DNA of 64,000 nucleotides from Diadema setosum. Lineage: Eukaryota > Echinodermata > Echinoidea > Diadematoida > Diadematidae. Shown here in pieces: positions 25,706 to 37,338 of this stretch. Below the pieces are notes generated by a model. It was not told the origin of the DNA, did not search any database, and worked only from the letters and a program-made list of their open reading frames with translations. The DNA is taken from positions 12,238,600 through 12,302,599 of the forward strand of contig CM067059.1 in assembly GCA_033980235.1 (NCBI GenBank), in the 5' to 3' direction. The position numbers were made by a program, and so were the translations under genes. Positions within the stretch are counted from its first letter, which is position 1, and each line of letters begins with the position of its first letter.

Positions 25706-28700
25706 GTGAGTCACAGCCACTGATACAGCCAAATCTTCTCTTCCCTTCTTTAAGTTTTAATGATAATTTGCAAAGAGACTTTACCCAGATTCACCTGCTC
25801 AGCATCACGTTCGGGATTACCTGTTAAGATAGAATATACACCGGTGTGGGGAAATGAGTTCCTTTGGTATTCTTAGTCATCAAGGGCCTTTGAGGGTTTA
25901 TTTACCTGTGCTTCATACCTTGCAAGCCTTAGATTTGTGGATTGCAGTGGACATTTCTCTCTCTCTAAAAAACAACAACAAACCACCCCAAACAAACAAA
26001 CAACAAACAAGACATATGAAAACAAGAACAGAGGTGTGAATAATTGTAATTGTATTATTTTGTTTTTTGTTTTGTTAATGCTAAAGGTTAACTTTATTGT
26101 GCAATAGTTAGTATTTTTAATGTTCATTGTATGTTTCTATATTTGAATGTATTCATGATGATTCTTGTAAGATGTCCGCAATTCAGCCTCCTGGCTGCAA
26201 TAGATGTTATTCAATAAATACCTTTCAACAAATACCTTTCAATAAAAACAGACAACACTAGCAATAAAACGGGGGGATTGGTTCGTCCATATTTTGATGG
26301 GCAGAAGGGCATTGACCACAACGACTTCTATCAGCATCAATGTCGTTTTACCTCTTATCAAGTGACGCGTTGTGTAGGTTAACACTTTAAGATCACAAGA
26401 ACAGTCTAGCGCAACGTTAGATTTAGTAAATTGACTCGATGAAAGGCGAGCCTTTGCATTCCAATCGCATCCCGTTGTATGTTCATCAAAAATTACAATA
26501 AATAAGGCCGTCTTTATTTAAGCTGAACGTTGATGAAGGCAAACTCTTTCTTCTTCGTTTTTTGTTTTTTGTTTTCTGTTTTTGTTTTTGTTTTTGTTTT
26601 TGTTTTTTTTCAAATGTAGTATTCAAGTTAGTGGCAACAAAGGGTATTGCATCCCATCTTAAGGCAATCCAATTTCTGCAGGCTATAAACTGAGAAAGAC
26701 TGAAACTTCCACATGGTCAACGAAAGACCATTTGAAATAAATTCCATCAAGTTTATTTGTTTTATTCAAATACGTGATTCTATTATTTCTAACTGTTCAT
26801 CTCCCCGCAAGGAAAGTTATAATGTATTATAACAAGGAAAGTTATATGTATGATAATACGGTTGCTATAGGTTCTGATTTTTAATCTTTCAGATTATACC
26901 TGCCTCTTTCCAGCATATAACATGACGCAAATTCAAATCATCTCTGTACTTTTCTTTAAAAAGATAGAGAATCAAAACATGCATAAAAGTCATTTATGAG
27001 TGTCCATTGTGCATTTCTCCATCATTACATAACTGCCGTTTTAATATAATGGCATGCTGCATCTGTGAGATTTCATTAAGACAGTTCTGAATCAATCTAG
27101 TACTGTCGAAACAGTTCCACTACAGCACAACATTAATGACAGGAGGATAAGAGAAAAACCAAGTCTCAGGACAAGAACGAATCATTAAAGGTTTAAAATC
27201 GACTTGTAAAAGTCGCTCTTCAAAAGCACCGAACAGCAATGATGGATTCATTCAACAGTAGGACCACCCATCAGCCCGTGCGTTTCCTTCAAGCTCAAGC
27301 ACGTGACCCTCTCGAGAAAATGTTACGTCGTTATCACGACAGGACGACTCTGCCTCTGACGTCACGACATTCATGGTGCATGTGTATAGGGGAACAGGAG
27401 GGCTAGGAGAAAGAGGAAGAGGGGATGATTCGTATTGATAAGAGCAATCTTTAAACAACAAACACTTTCCATTTCATGTAAACATACTTAATTGGGTCCT
27501 TCCGGCCAGTGAGTCCTAGAACATTAACAACCGTCTTAAAGGAGAACTTACATGCAACAAAGAAATAGGTAGGCTCCTAAACTTTCTTTAAATCAAGGCT
27601 ACGTCACATGCCTCTGTTCTTTAACATTCAGGCGCGTGTCAGAGTTTATTGTGAGTCTCTCAATTAATCATCTGCTATGACATTTGTATAGGTACTTTAG
27701 AAATAACATTCCCATACAATTACGCAAAAGTGATATCTAATTAGAAACACCTTTCACTCTTTTGCTTCGTGTCAAAAATATGAAGGGAATAACTTCTTGT
27801 TTTCTTTGTGTTTTCCCCAATATGTTGCACAAGAGCCTGTCTTTCTTTTGTCCTGAACTCGGTAAGACATTGAGGGCAATGCGCTAGATATGATGTGTAT
27901 GAACCGGAATCATGCCTGCTTTGCCATAAGCGTATTAAACTTTGTGACATTCTACGTGTACAGAGAGTAAAACGAGAATTAAGTCTTTCAAGTAAGAGTA
28001 TGATGAAATTATTCGACCACGATGACTCTTCTACTGTCTTAACACACGACGCCACGTAACATGACCCACGGACATTCAAGTTGACCGTTATATCTTGAAT
28101 TTTGTAGCATTGCAGTCGTCATGGTTACTATCCCCTAATTGACCTTTCGCCGCCCTTGTCTTGCTTGTTGTATTGATGTCACCACTTATGTAAATCGTAT
28201 ACTGAAGGTGACAGTACTTAAGGACCAGGAATTACTCGCTTTCTTCATTCATGAACCTAGGGTATCGGGATTTATTCAGTGAGAATGAGTCACGACATTA
28301 TTGAAGCTTTACGTCATGGAGACGAAGGAGAAGGATAAGGAAGGGAAAGGGAAATGAGAGAGGAAAGAGGATTTTATCAATAGGAATATAGAGACAAGGA
28401 CATGCATCATCTCGATGAATCTGCAGGTCAACAATATGGTATATTTTACCGCGGATAATAAAGGTAGAAAAGGCGGATGTCACCAAAACTGAGGTCTTCT
28501 TTTGTTTTTCATTTTGTCTTTGAAATATGTGTCATGCGGGGTCGTCACCAGTACCAACACGTTTACCTTTCCCCCCTACTAGCCCTGAGGAATTTCGCGC
28601 GTTAAGAAACATAAAACAAATAAAAAAGCCCTTGTACTACATGAATGCCCTTCCCATTTAAGATGAAGTCTTCGTTTGACATTTGAACCAAGAATGTTAT

Positions 28701-29122
28701 CCTCCCATCAATGACAAATAATGATAATGATAACGATAATAACAATGATAATTTTCAATTTCAATTTCAATTTCAATTTATTTTCATATTTCTCGATGAA
28801 AAAATACATCAAATATAACAAAATTAAATGAAGTACATGATATCAAGCTGGAGACATACATAAAATATTGCAAATACATAAAACATATAGTGGTCGATCT
28901 ATGAGGTTTGGAATCTGTGAAAAAATGCTAAAGAAATATGAAGGAACCTACTTAAAAGCGAGCTTGTTGAGCGTAGGTCCCAATTAAAATCGAGTTAAAG
29001 ATTAAGATGGGGAGCACGGGTACAACAATGACCGAAACATAGAGAAAAAAAAAGTACAATTATACAGTTATATAGCAAATTCTTCTCAAATGCAGATTTG
29101 GGGACGGATAAGCCACATGCTG

Positions 29123-29170
<48 letters not shown>

Positions 29171-29227
29171 GTAATAATGATAATAATGATGATGATAACA
29201 ATAAGAATGATGAAAATAATAATGGCA

Positions 29228-29258
<31 letters not shown>

Positions 29259-30371
29259 CAATAATAATAATAATAATGATAAGGACTCATCTATGTCGCC
29301 ATAATTTCAAAAATCTCATCTAACCTGCAATCCTGTCGTCTCCACTTGTCATTACCAGGTCTCTTTCGGCGTCACTCGCCTCCTCAGCTTCCTGGTCGAG
29401 TCTCCGCTGGGATCCCTGGCCATCCACGACTTCAAGATGTCACAGTTTGTGCTCGTCAACGGGGAGGTCAGCGGATATAGTGATTTTAAAAATTCAAATG
29501 GTTGGGAAATTCTTTTCAACGAATAAATATTGATGGCTTCAAGGGTGAAAACACGGCTATCCAATACAATGAAGAGACCAAAAGATTAACCTTTTTACTC
29601 CAGATGAAGGGCACTGCGTTGTCGACCACGTAAATGTGGTGAAAACACAGAAACAGGTCACTTTCCATCATCTCTGCACTATAAAACATAATATATACAA
29701 AAAAATTGATTCTAGCCTCTTTAAAAGTCATTCTTTTTCTCATTTGTTTCTTTTGCGAAAATGTTTGGGGTAAATTCCTTATTGTTTTCATCTCGTCCAA
29801 TTAGACTCAAAATTTATAAGACAACGCATCAACCAGTCGCCGCTGGTTGTAGTTGCATTTATCACAAGAAGGAAATGATGTATCATTTACGTAGCCCAGA
29901 AGGACTGATATTAGTAACTGTCGATACTAAAACATTGACATGATTGTGGCAAAATACCGCAAAATAAAATTTTGACAAAGACAGCCGCACAAAGACTAGA
30001 TTTACTGGAAAACATGAACTAACATCTTCTGTGTATTGTATCTAATTTCTCAATTCGCAGCTCAAACTGAGCGACTTGGACGATATCGACGACGGGCTCC
30101 GGTCGTGTTCATCGACCAGCGACTGCGCGTTGAAGGTCGGGACCAATGAGACAATCTTCACACCGTGCAGAGAGGGGGTCTGCGTAGACTACAGCGAGAT
30201 ATCGAACGTGGTTCATTCGCACACGACATTCTACGCGCTTCTTCTTTTCGACGCACCGCGTGGAATGGAGGAACTCGTTGCGAGGCTGTTGAACCACACC
30301 AGTAAGTGAACAATGTACCCGGATATAAATGACGTAAAATGAATGAAAAAGAACGGCAAACTAAGAAACCA

Positions 30372-30403
<32 letters not shown>

Positions 30404-33400
30404 AGCAGAGCCTGCTCGCAGCAGGGAGGTGTCTTAATTCCTACCCTGCTCGCGCCTATTCACTTAACGAAGATTTGTGTTTACATTGTGTCACGAACAG
30501 AGGTGGACCTCTAGATCTACGTATGTGAGGTAAATGATTAGCAGAAAGGAAGAAAAAACAATGGTATGAAAAAGTGAACAAGTGAAACGATGGCTGGTGC
30601 TACAAAGCCTCCTTCATAATCATTTTCGTAGGAATCTGTGAATTGACGAATGCTGATTGCTTATAAGTAGGCCTATTGCTATATCAAAATGTTCTGTGAC
30701 TATAATTTTAAAAGTGGAGCGCTAGCAAATGATTTATGTCATAAAATTCTTGGATAGATTCATAGCTGAAAACAGCATATTTGTGGTAATTTGCCCACTG
30801 CAGACACGTAGACTTACAACATCATCAGATGTCTATCCACGTGCAATCATTCGTCATGTAGATAATGCACAAGGGAATATTTTCATGAGAGTTTGTTCTC
30901 CAAGTAGTTCCGGATGGAATCTTTTGGGTAGAGTTACCTCGAAATGAGAGTCAAGTGATCTGACCGCATGTCATGAATTTCTCTTGATATATTTTTTTTT
31001 ACAGTAGTGGCGAATATTAAAAAAGAAAAGGTCCTTGTGTATTTCGTTTTTAAAAAAAAGCAACAAAACAAATTCCCCCTCAATAGGTCAATGGACCCTC
31101 CAACTACTCACGAATTTCCTGGCCGAGTAGAATAACCACTGAATTGTCCCATATGGATGGAAAAGTATACCTGTGTTGAATAGTTCCAATTATGCATGCA
31201 GCGTCCTGAACGGACACTAAACCCTTGTCATCAGAATTTTCAGTGATGAATAATCATATTATAGCACGAGTTCAATTGCAGATACGCAGTCTTTCTTTCA
31301 GAAAATGATTATTTACAAGACTCATATCGCACAACAAGAGAGAGAGGGGGGGGGGGGCGACGGAGAGAAATTTACGCAGAACTGAGTTAAGATTGAATTT
31401 AGAGTTTGAAGTGTGGTATATAGTGTGGTATATGTTATTATTTTGAAATAATGTATGCCAATGAGGACTATACATCAATCTTCTATTGAGAGGGGATTTG
31501 GCGCATTAAGTGTCCGTCAATATTGTTTCGGCAACCTCGGTGAGTTGACAGGTTGGCTTTGCCTGTACTCCAAGGCGCGTGGTATTTGATAAAAATAATG
31601 GGTCTTAACTGACCTCAGAAAATAAATAAAAAGAAGATGAAGGAAAAAAAAAACAACAGCTGGGTAAAACTGGAGTGGCCGGTAGCAGCGGACTGTTTGA
31701 CAGCACAGATAAACAAAAATTGCTCCTGGGTCATATGATGTTTACTCAAACTTGACATTGTTATCAACTTTCCATAGAAACACTCTAATTACGGGCTAGT
31801 TTAGGGGCTGCGATTGGGAATCGAAATCTCGCAAATATTTACTGAACTCAAGAAAAAGTCATCACTCACTCCTTTCTCTCCCCGTCTCACCCTGTCTCGG
31901 TCTCTTTCTGTCTGTTTCAATCCATCTATCTATCCTTTCCATTCCTTCTCTCTCTCTTTTATCCTATCCCACGTGTCATTCTTCCCGGGGCCTTGCTACA
32001 AAAGCGATGACATGCTAATTATTGTGTTTAGTTTTGTGCCGGCAAGTGGAGAAGGAGAACGAAAAAGTGGGAATTAAGTTTGTTCGTGCCACACAAAAAG
32101 GGAGAGGGGAAAACACAAATGGAGAAGGTCACTATATAGAATGACCGTTGGTAGCCTTCATCGTTAAACAAACTGAAGCTTGCATATGTTCACCGGAGCA
32201 GCAGTATTATCTAAATTATCACTCAAACCTCTCACAATATTCAATTCAAGATAATGTAATCGTAAGTTCATATGTTAACATTATACCACAATAATTATGT
32301 TCATGTTAAGACGACCAGATTATGCCAGGTGCAAGATTGAAAGAAATCATTGATATCCAAATAGCGAATAGGCAGAATTTGGCTTAATTATGACACTTCA
32401 ATATATATTCAAATACTGATACTATCAAAAAAGAAGCTGTATGCAAGTATCGAGGGCTTTCAATTATAGTGAATGTATGGTTTTATATATATGATGGAGC
32501 GAGACCATCGTTGCAATGTCATAATATGACAAGATCCGTAGAACACTTTATAAATGTGGTAGTATTGACGTATTAACACAAAATTGACTAAAGAACGTAA
32601 TGCGTGGTGTCTGTATAGTGTCGGATTAAATTCGTGTGCATAAACAGTAATAAAAAAAAGTGGGCATCCCAAGTATTTTGAGTGTGAATTATTGTAGATG
32701 TTTAGCCCATTCTATTAAAAGTGTCATAACTGTGACATTAACGCTATATAGCTGGAATCACAATAGCCTTGCTTTAAATGGTGCGGGTCGCAATTGCAAA
32801 CGTCAAATGAAAACGGCACCAAGTATGACACATTTTACTGAGTGACTTAGTGTAATGCTGTCTTTGTTGTTATAGTTGTTGTTGTTGTTGTTGGTGTTTG
32901 TATTGTTGTTGGTGGTGGTGTTGTTGTTGCTGTTGTTGTTTATATCGTTGTTGTTGTTGTTGTTGTTGTGTCATTTATTTGTCGTAATTCGCAATCAACC
33001 CGTCCGGAGGAGTTGATGTACATGTATATGTAACTGAAGTCTTACTTGAGTAATTTTGGGCCACATTATATGACGTGAAATGAAATCATAGCTAATAGTA
33101 TCAAAGTAGTATCACAATAATATCATTATGCTAGTACCCTCTATAAATTGAAATAATTGTTACTTGATGAAGGAGACAAAAAGATTATCGTATCTTTAAT
33201 TGTCTTTCCACTAATCATAATTTATCATTTGGCATTATGCTAAATATCACATACATGCTAAAACGTTACTATTTTTGGTTCAGGCCTAATGTAATCACTC
33301 TCACCACCATTTTAACTTTGTGTTTCTCTGTTTATGTTTGTTTGTTTGTTTGTTTGTTTGTTTGCACTTCAGAACGTGCCACGTGGACAGCACGCGAGGT

Positions 33401-35707
33401 TTTCCAGCACATGGAAATCATCGTGGACTACTACAAAGGCGGGAAGTACATCAACGGAGAAGATGGATACCCTTTTAAAAGTAATCATTTTATTATTCTG
33501 GGGCCCTTTTTATGAAGAGTTATAATTGATTATACAGTTGATTTCAATAATAAGTCTATGGCAGCCCGTGTGGTAAGGAAATTTATAATCGATTATATCT
33601 TTTGATAAAACTAATCATAATTTATCATTTTGCATTATGCTCAGTTTTACGTACAAGCTAAAACATGGCGACTTTATACCAGTTATATAGCCTTTTGTAT
33701 ATTATATCTGTTGTTTACGTACATTCTACGAGAAGTATAGCACATGAATCCTAGTGTCGATTTCAACGAGAAAATGGACGTAAACCAAACGACGATATAG
33801 CTCTTAAAAACAAGAGAGATATAAATTTTAATGCGTCAATGCAAAATACCAAGTTTGTTCTTCATCTTCCACCTCTCCAGCTCGTTCAGTATGTAGAATG
33901 TAACTGTATACAGCTTTTCTTGCATGAATCCACTATTATGGATTCTGCAAGCTGCATAGAAATATGCAACACAGAACTATCAGTAATAAGAATATATCAA
34001 TAGGAAGAGGAAAGATAGATTTATGCCGTGTACCGATATGCGAATATTACGGATGCTTGCATACCTATACTTTGGCTTTGTAGATCAAAAGAAGATACCC
34101 CTGCGACTCACATTCGAACGAAAAATGTTGCCGAAAATATAACATTTGGGAATTTAGATGACATTGACTCAGCTATTAATAAAATCAAGAAAGAAAAGAT
34201 GAGTGTATGGCGATCATTCATTTTTTTTTTTTTGGTCAATTATATCAATATATTAGCACTTAAAGGGGAAGGCTAGTAACTGATCAGTGGGAATCAGTGG
34301 AAATGCAGGGAGATGATTGTTCCAATCCTTATGGGATTCATTCCAGAGTTCATTGTATATCTATTGTTGTGTGAAAATGATTTGCTTCAGAATGGACTCA
34401 TATTCAAGTAATGTGCAGTTTAATGCTTCCAGGTTAGCGTCCCTGGTCAGTGACGGAGCATTAATCTGCACATTACTTGAATATGAGACCGTTCTGAAGC
34501 AAATCATTTTCACACAACAATAGATATACAATGAACTCTGGAATGAATCCCATAAGGATTGGAACAATCATCTCCCTGCATTTCCACTGATTCCCACTGA
34601 TCAGTTACTAGCCTTCCCCTTTAAAAGGCTCAAGAAATAACAGTTAAAGAAAGTTGGAGTGGAGAATTTATGAAATGGCTTATCAGAATTGATTAAAACA
34701 TGATGTAAATTCATCGTCATTCATTGATAATTAAACTGAAAAATTCAGTGTTCAGAAAACGCGTGAAAAAGATGACACGTCTCAATCAGTTAGTGAACTT
34801 TCAAGATAAAAGTCCTCTTACTATGAAGTATTATTTTCAACAAACATACAATATAATATCACGTGAAGTGAAGGTGATACAGATTATATAGGCAAAAAAA
34901 AAAAAAGTTTTATCACAGGCAGACTATTGCATGAGGTGTCGGAAAATGGCGCCATACAGCATTCCAATCTCACGTGACACACAACACACACACACACACA
35001 CACACACACTCACTCACATGAAAACACAAAGACACGGACACCAAAATATGTTAAAGAATGAAAAGCGCGCATTATTATCTCTTATTCACACATTTTATAG
35101 CAAGGACGGCGGTGGAGGATATTTCAGCGCACCTTAATTCGTGAGCGCCACATAATTAGGTCATCAAATTGATGAGTCCCGCGATGAAATGACCCAAATA
35201 CGTCAGATTTTAGGTTTTTTCTTCATAATCTTTCTCTCTCCTTCTATTCCAAATTCCTCATATGAATTCTCGGAGGAGCTGCGCTCTAAATCCATCCGTT
35301 TAGCGAAATGAGAGTATCGTGAATGGGCAGTTGATGAATAATTAAAGAAAGCTACCAGGCACAACGTAATGTATCTAGCGGAGAGTGCCTCCTGCATATT
35401 ATGAGAGCACCTGCGCGTTCCGTATCTCGAGAGCGCGATTTTATTTTTGCCCATATTGACGACCGGCTGCGCGTTGCTTCCACCTTCGTACTCTCTGAAC
35501 TTTTTATGTTTATAGGGACGAGAACTCACTTGGCAGTGAAGTTTCATTATAATATTCCATCACAACGTTATTCACATGAAAGTCTTGTACTTGATTTTGC
35601 ATCCATATTAGAATACCAGTGCGTTATTAGATGCCACAATGGTTAAAAAATAATGACCATGCTACTGAGTGAAGAGAGAATAATAGCTTGTGTCTTAAAT
35701 GAACATA

Positions 35708-35757
<50 letters not shown>

Positions 35758-36423
35758 AGCAAAAAAAAAAAACCCACCAAACAAACAAAGAAAAATGGAA
35801 CTCCATGCCTAACATAGAAATAATGGGGATGAAAGTGTAAAATGGTTATGATGTATAGTTCTCAAATTTCCAGGCATTTGTTTCACTCACTTTCATCTTT
35901 ACCACAAATTGAATATGACGGCTTCGTTCTGTCTCCCCTTTCACTATATTTCACTTGTACTTGTCAAAAATACATAAAGCCTGTTTCCTATTTAGTAATC
36001 ATTTGTCGTGAACCGTATGATTCTAAAATAAATCAATAAATTCAGCATGAAAATAGCATCGAAGATGACCGGCAGAGCTTAAAAAGTGTTGTGTATCCCT
36101 TACACCTTTGCCGACAATATCAAATATATGCCTCTTGCCTTATCCTTCCAGATATGTCACTGCAAGTCTATCACGACCGAGACCTACCCGGAACTGATGA
36201 CTACTGGTGCCCCGGAAGTAGACAGCAAGCCGCAACGTGTGTGCTGTCGGTGTACGATGTGAAAGAAGCGACGCGGATCTGCGCGCGAGAACACCAATGT
36301 CACGCGTTCGTCGTGACCTCAGAGCGCACTTGGACTGGTCGTCAGCTGGTTTACTTCAAAAAGGGCATATCGGTGTCTCCACAGCACAGCACCGGAAATG
36401 TCCTGTATGTTTTTCCGAGGTGA
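25556..36423 (+). CDS. PKDCC: PKDCC/VLK-type secreted tyrosine kinase, C-terminal part
   Basis: Five exons (25,556-25,705; 29,359-29,466; 30,061-30,301; 33,373-33,480; 36,152-36,423) join in compatible phases (0,0,1,1) into 292 residues plus TGA. They match the second half of PKDCC (vertebrate lonesome kinase), a secretory-pathway kinase that phosphorylates secreted and extracellular proteins on tyrosine. Visible landmarks, numbered from the first visible residue, are LLGFC at 1-5, the hinge-side block IIAENGTPLTFLNYL, WEDRLR at 45-50, the catalytic loop AIHDFKMSQF at about 70-79, the metal-binding DLDD at about 91-94, and a cysteine-rich C-terminal region ending in SERTWTGRQLVYFK. N-glycosylation sequons NGT, NET and NHT suit a secreted protein. 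The upstream exon (signal peptide, glycine loop, VAIK lysine) is not found. RBM25 lies tail to tail downstream. Confidence 0.93.
26040..26230 (+). mobile_element. Possible non-LTR element 3' end in intron
   Basis: The T-rich sequence ends with CTCCTGGCTGCAATAG, then repeated AATAAATACCTTTCAA units, as in retroelement tails. No coding part was seen. It lies in the PKDCC intron between the hinge and catalytic-loop exons. Confidence 0.4.
26556..26610. repeat. (GTTTTT)n simple repeat
   Basis: Repeated G plus five or six T units within the same intron. Confidence 0.85.
26611..28750. other. PKDCC intron, no further feature
   Basis: No gene or clear repeat seen. A 112-codon minus-strand open frame at 27,741-28,079 has no recognised similarity. 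Confidence 0.4.
28750..29125 (-). mobile_element. Minus-strand retroelement 3' end with (AATTG/AAATTG)n tail
   Basis: On the minus strand the segment ends in AATAAATTGAAATTGAAATT at 28,753-28,780, a classic non-LTR tail. About 340 bp of body follows without a reading frame. It sits 230 bp upstream of the catalytic-loop exon, with a TAA microsatellite abutting its other end. Confidence 0.5.
29126..29281. repeat. (TAA)n microsatellite, imperfect
   Basis: About 155 bp of AAT/TAA units interrupted by GATs. It produces poly-asparagine, poly-isoleucine and poly-tyrosine artefact frames on both strands. It lies 78 bp before a PKDCC acceptor. Confidence 0.95.
29359..29466 (+). CDS. PKDCC: PKDCC exon: catalytic loop
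   Basis: 36 codons, phase 0, from VSFGVTRLLSFL to SQFVLVNGE. It holds HDFKMSQF, the family's counterpart of the kinase HRDxxxxN loop. The acceptor is TTACCAG and the donor GTCAGC. Confidence 0.92.
30061..30301 (+). CDS. PKDCC: PKDCC exon: DLD motif and activation region
   Basis: 80 codons plus one base, starting LKLSDLDDIDDGLRSC and ending LLNHT. It contains the DLD metal-binding triad in place of DFG, and the paired cysteines typical of PKDCC (SCSSTSDC, PCREGVC). The acceptor is TTCGCAG and the donor GTAAGT. Confidence 0.93.
32863..32970. repeat. (GTT)n microsatellite
   Basis: GTT units with GGT and other interruptions over about 108 bp. Confidence 0.95.
33211..33269 (+). repeat. Direct repeat copy 1 flanking a PKDCC exon
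   Basis: Begins CTAATCATAATTTATCATTT. The same word starts copy 2 at 33,611, exactly 400 bp downstream, with the 33,373-33,480 exon between them. Similarity extends about 55-60 bp. Confidence 0.8.
33373..33480 (+). CDS. PKDCC: PKDCC exon: helical C-lobe
   Basis: 108 bases completing a codon at both ends. It reads KRATWTAREVFQHMEIIVDY, then YKGGKYINGEDG, corresponding to the vertebrate LYRSGQYLQ segment. The acceptor is preceded by a (GTTT)n run (33,334-33,364), an odd polypyrimidine-poor context. The donor is GTAATC. Confidence 0.9.
33611..33670 (+). repeat. Direct repeat copy 2 flanking a PKDCC exon
   Basis: Partner of 33,211-33,269. The shared sequence continues through GCATTATGCT and a degenerate GCTAAAAC end. 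Confidence 0.8.
34264..34620. mobile_element. 357-bp near-perfect palindromic MITE with TTAA duplication
   Basis: The element starts AGGGGAAGGCTAGTAAC and ends with its exact inverse, flanked by TTAA at 34,260-34,263 and 34,621-34,624. Almost the whole length folds into one hairpin with a loop of about 25 bp centred at 34,442. The near identity of the arms makes both strands encode nearly the same 68-codon frame, an artefact. The TTAA target with AGGG ends suggests piggyBac-type mobilisation. It is intronic in PKDCC. Confidence 0.9.
34985..35009. repeat. (CA)n microsatellite
   Basis: CA dinucleotide run in the last PKDCC intron. Confidence 0.9.
35706..35753. repeat. (CA)n microsatellite
   Basis: Longer CA run, about 24 units, in the last PKDCC intron. 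Confidence 0.95.
36152..36423 (+). CDS. PKDCC: PKDCC last exon: cysteine-rich C-terminus
   Basis: The exon follows the acceptor CCTTCCAG and ends at TGA 36,421-36,423. The conserved block CVLSVYDVKEATRIC, HQCHAFVV and TWTGRQLVYFKKG matches the C-terminal end of PKDCC closely. The PAN/apple-like cysteine pattern here is a hallmark that separates PKDCC from FAM20 and DIPK kinases. Confidence 0.95.
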
Positions 36424-36683
36424 TACAACATACATCCGGAGATATAACGACGAACGCGTTTTGCCTATTTAGATATAGATAGGAACCTACGTAGCTTCGC
36501 GTAAACGTTACGACACCACGGAACGCCGTTTAGGAGAATCGGATACGACGTCAATTTTATTCATGCTGCATGGGTCTGCAGTGTACTTCGTCATCTGTTG
36601 TCAAACTATAGTCGACATATCGACAAAAAAAAAAAAATGTGTGCTTTATCTATACAATGTCCAGTTCAAATGCTGCAGGAGGC

Positions 36684-36689
36684 AATAAA
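36684..36689 (+). terminator. PKDCC: PKDCC polyadenylation signal AATAAA
   Basis: The first AATAAA after the stop codon, 261 bp downstream. It implies a 3' UTR of about 280 bp. Confidence 0.65.
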
Positions 36690-36748
36690 GGCTAGTTTCA
36701 CATAAAAACATGATGAAAACGTTACGAGACACCGTAACGTTTCAGTAA

Positions 36749-37338
36749 AGGACAATTCCGGACCAGGAAAATCTTAATGTCGTTAAAAAAAAAGGATAAG
36801 CAATCTACAAGTACTACAATGAAAATTGTTATCAAAATCGCTTTAAAAAAATCAAGAAGTTATGAAATTTTACAGATTTGCGATACAGTCCGACAACAAT
36901 TGATATAAATATGCAAATGAGTGAGCTGATGATGTCATTATCACACACTTTTTGATTTATCGTTTCAACTTCATGCTGACGAAAGTAAAAATTTTCTGTC
37001 TTAAAAGTGCAAAACATAATGTTCGTGGCTAAGTAACTTCAAAATAATGATCAGTCAGATATTTTAGAATTTGAGTCTGCCCCCCCCCCCCAAAAAAAAA
37101 AAAAATCGAAGATTTTGTGTGTAAACTCCTGTAAATGACAAATAATGAAGCGATGACATTATCGGCTCACTCATTTGGATACTCATATTGACTCTTCAAA
37201 AACTGTTTTGTGAAAATCTAGAGAAACTTCACAATTTAACTTCCCTCGATTTTATCCGATTTTGATAAAGTTTTTACTGTTAAACTTATCAAACTTTGCT
37301 CTTACTTTTCAGACTTTTAACTGGTTCGTAATTGTTCT
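36749..37338. mobile_element. 590-bp TTAA-type TIR element
   Basis: The left end AGGACAATTCCGGACCAG and right end CTGGTTCGTAATTGTTCT are imperfect inverted repeats. TTAA follows the right end (37,339-37,342), and GTAA is the degenerate left flank. The interior contains TATGCAAATGAGTGAGCTGA opposite GGCTCACTCATTTGGATA, so it also folds back. I know similar AAAGGACAA-ended repeats from echinoderm sequence. It starts 60 bp after the PKDCC polyadenylation signal. Confidence 0.75.

Larger units (their letters stand above)
30302..33372. other. PKDCC intron with simple repeats
   Basis: Contains a 29-A run at 30,371-30,399 and a (GTT)n block at 32,863-32,970. No gene recognised. A direct repeat begins at 33,211. 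Confidence 0.5.

Noticed and set aside
34317..34567. Near-identical 68-residue proteins on both strands
   Set aside because: Caused by the palindromic MITE; no evidence of coding function.
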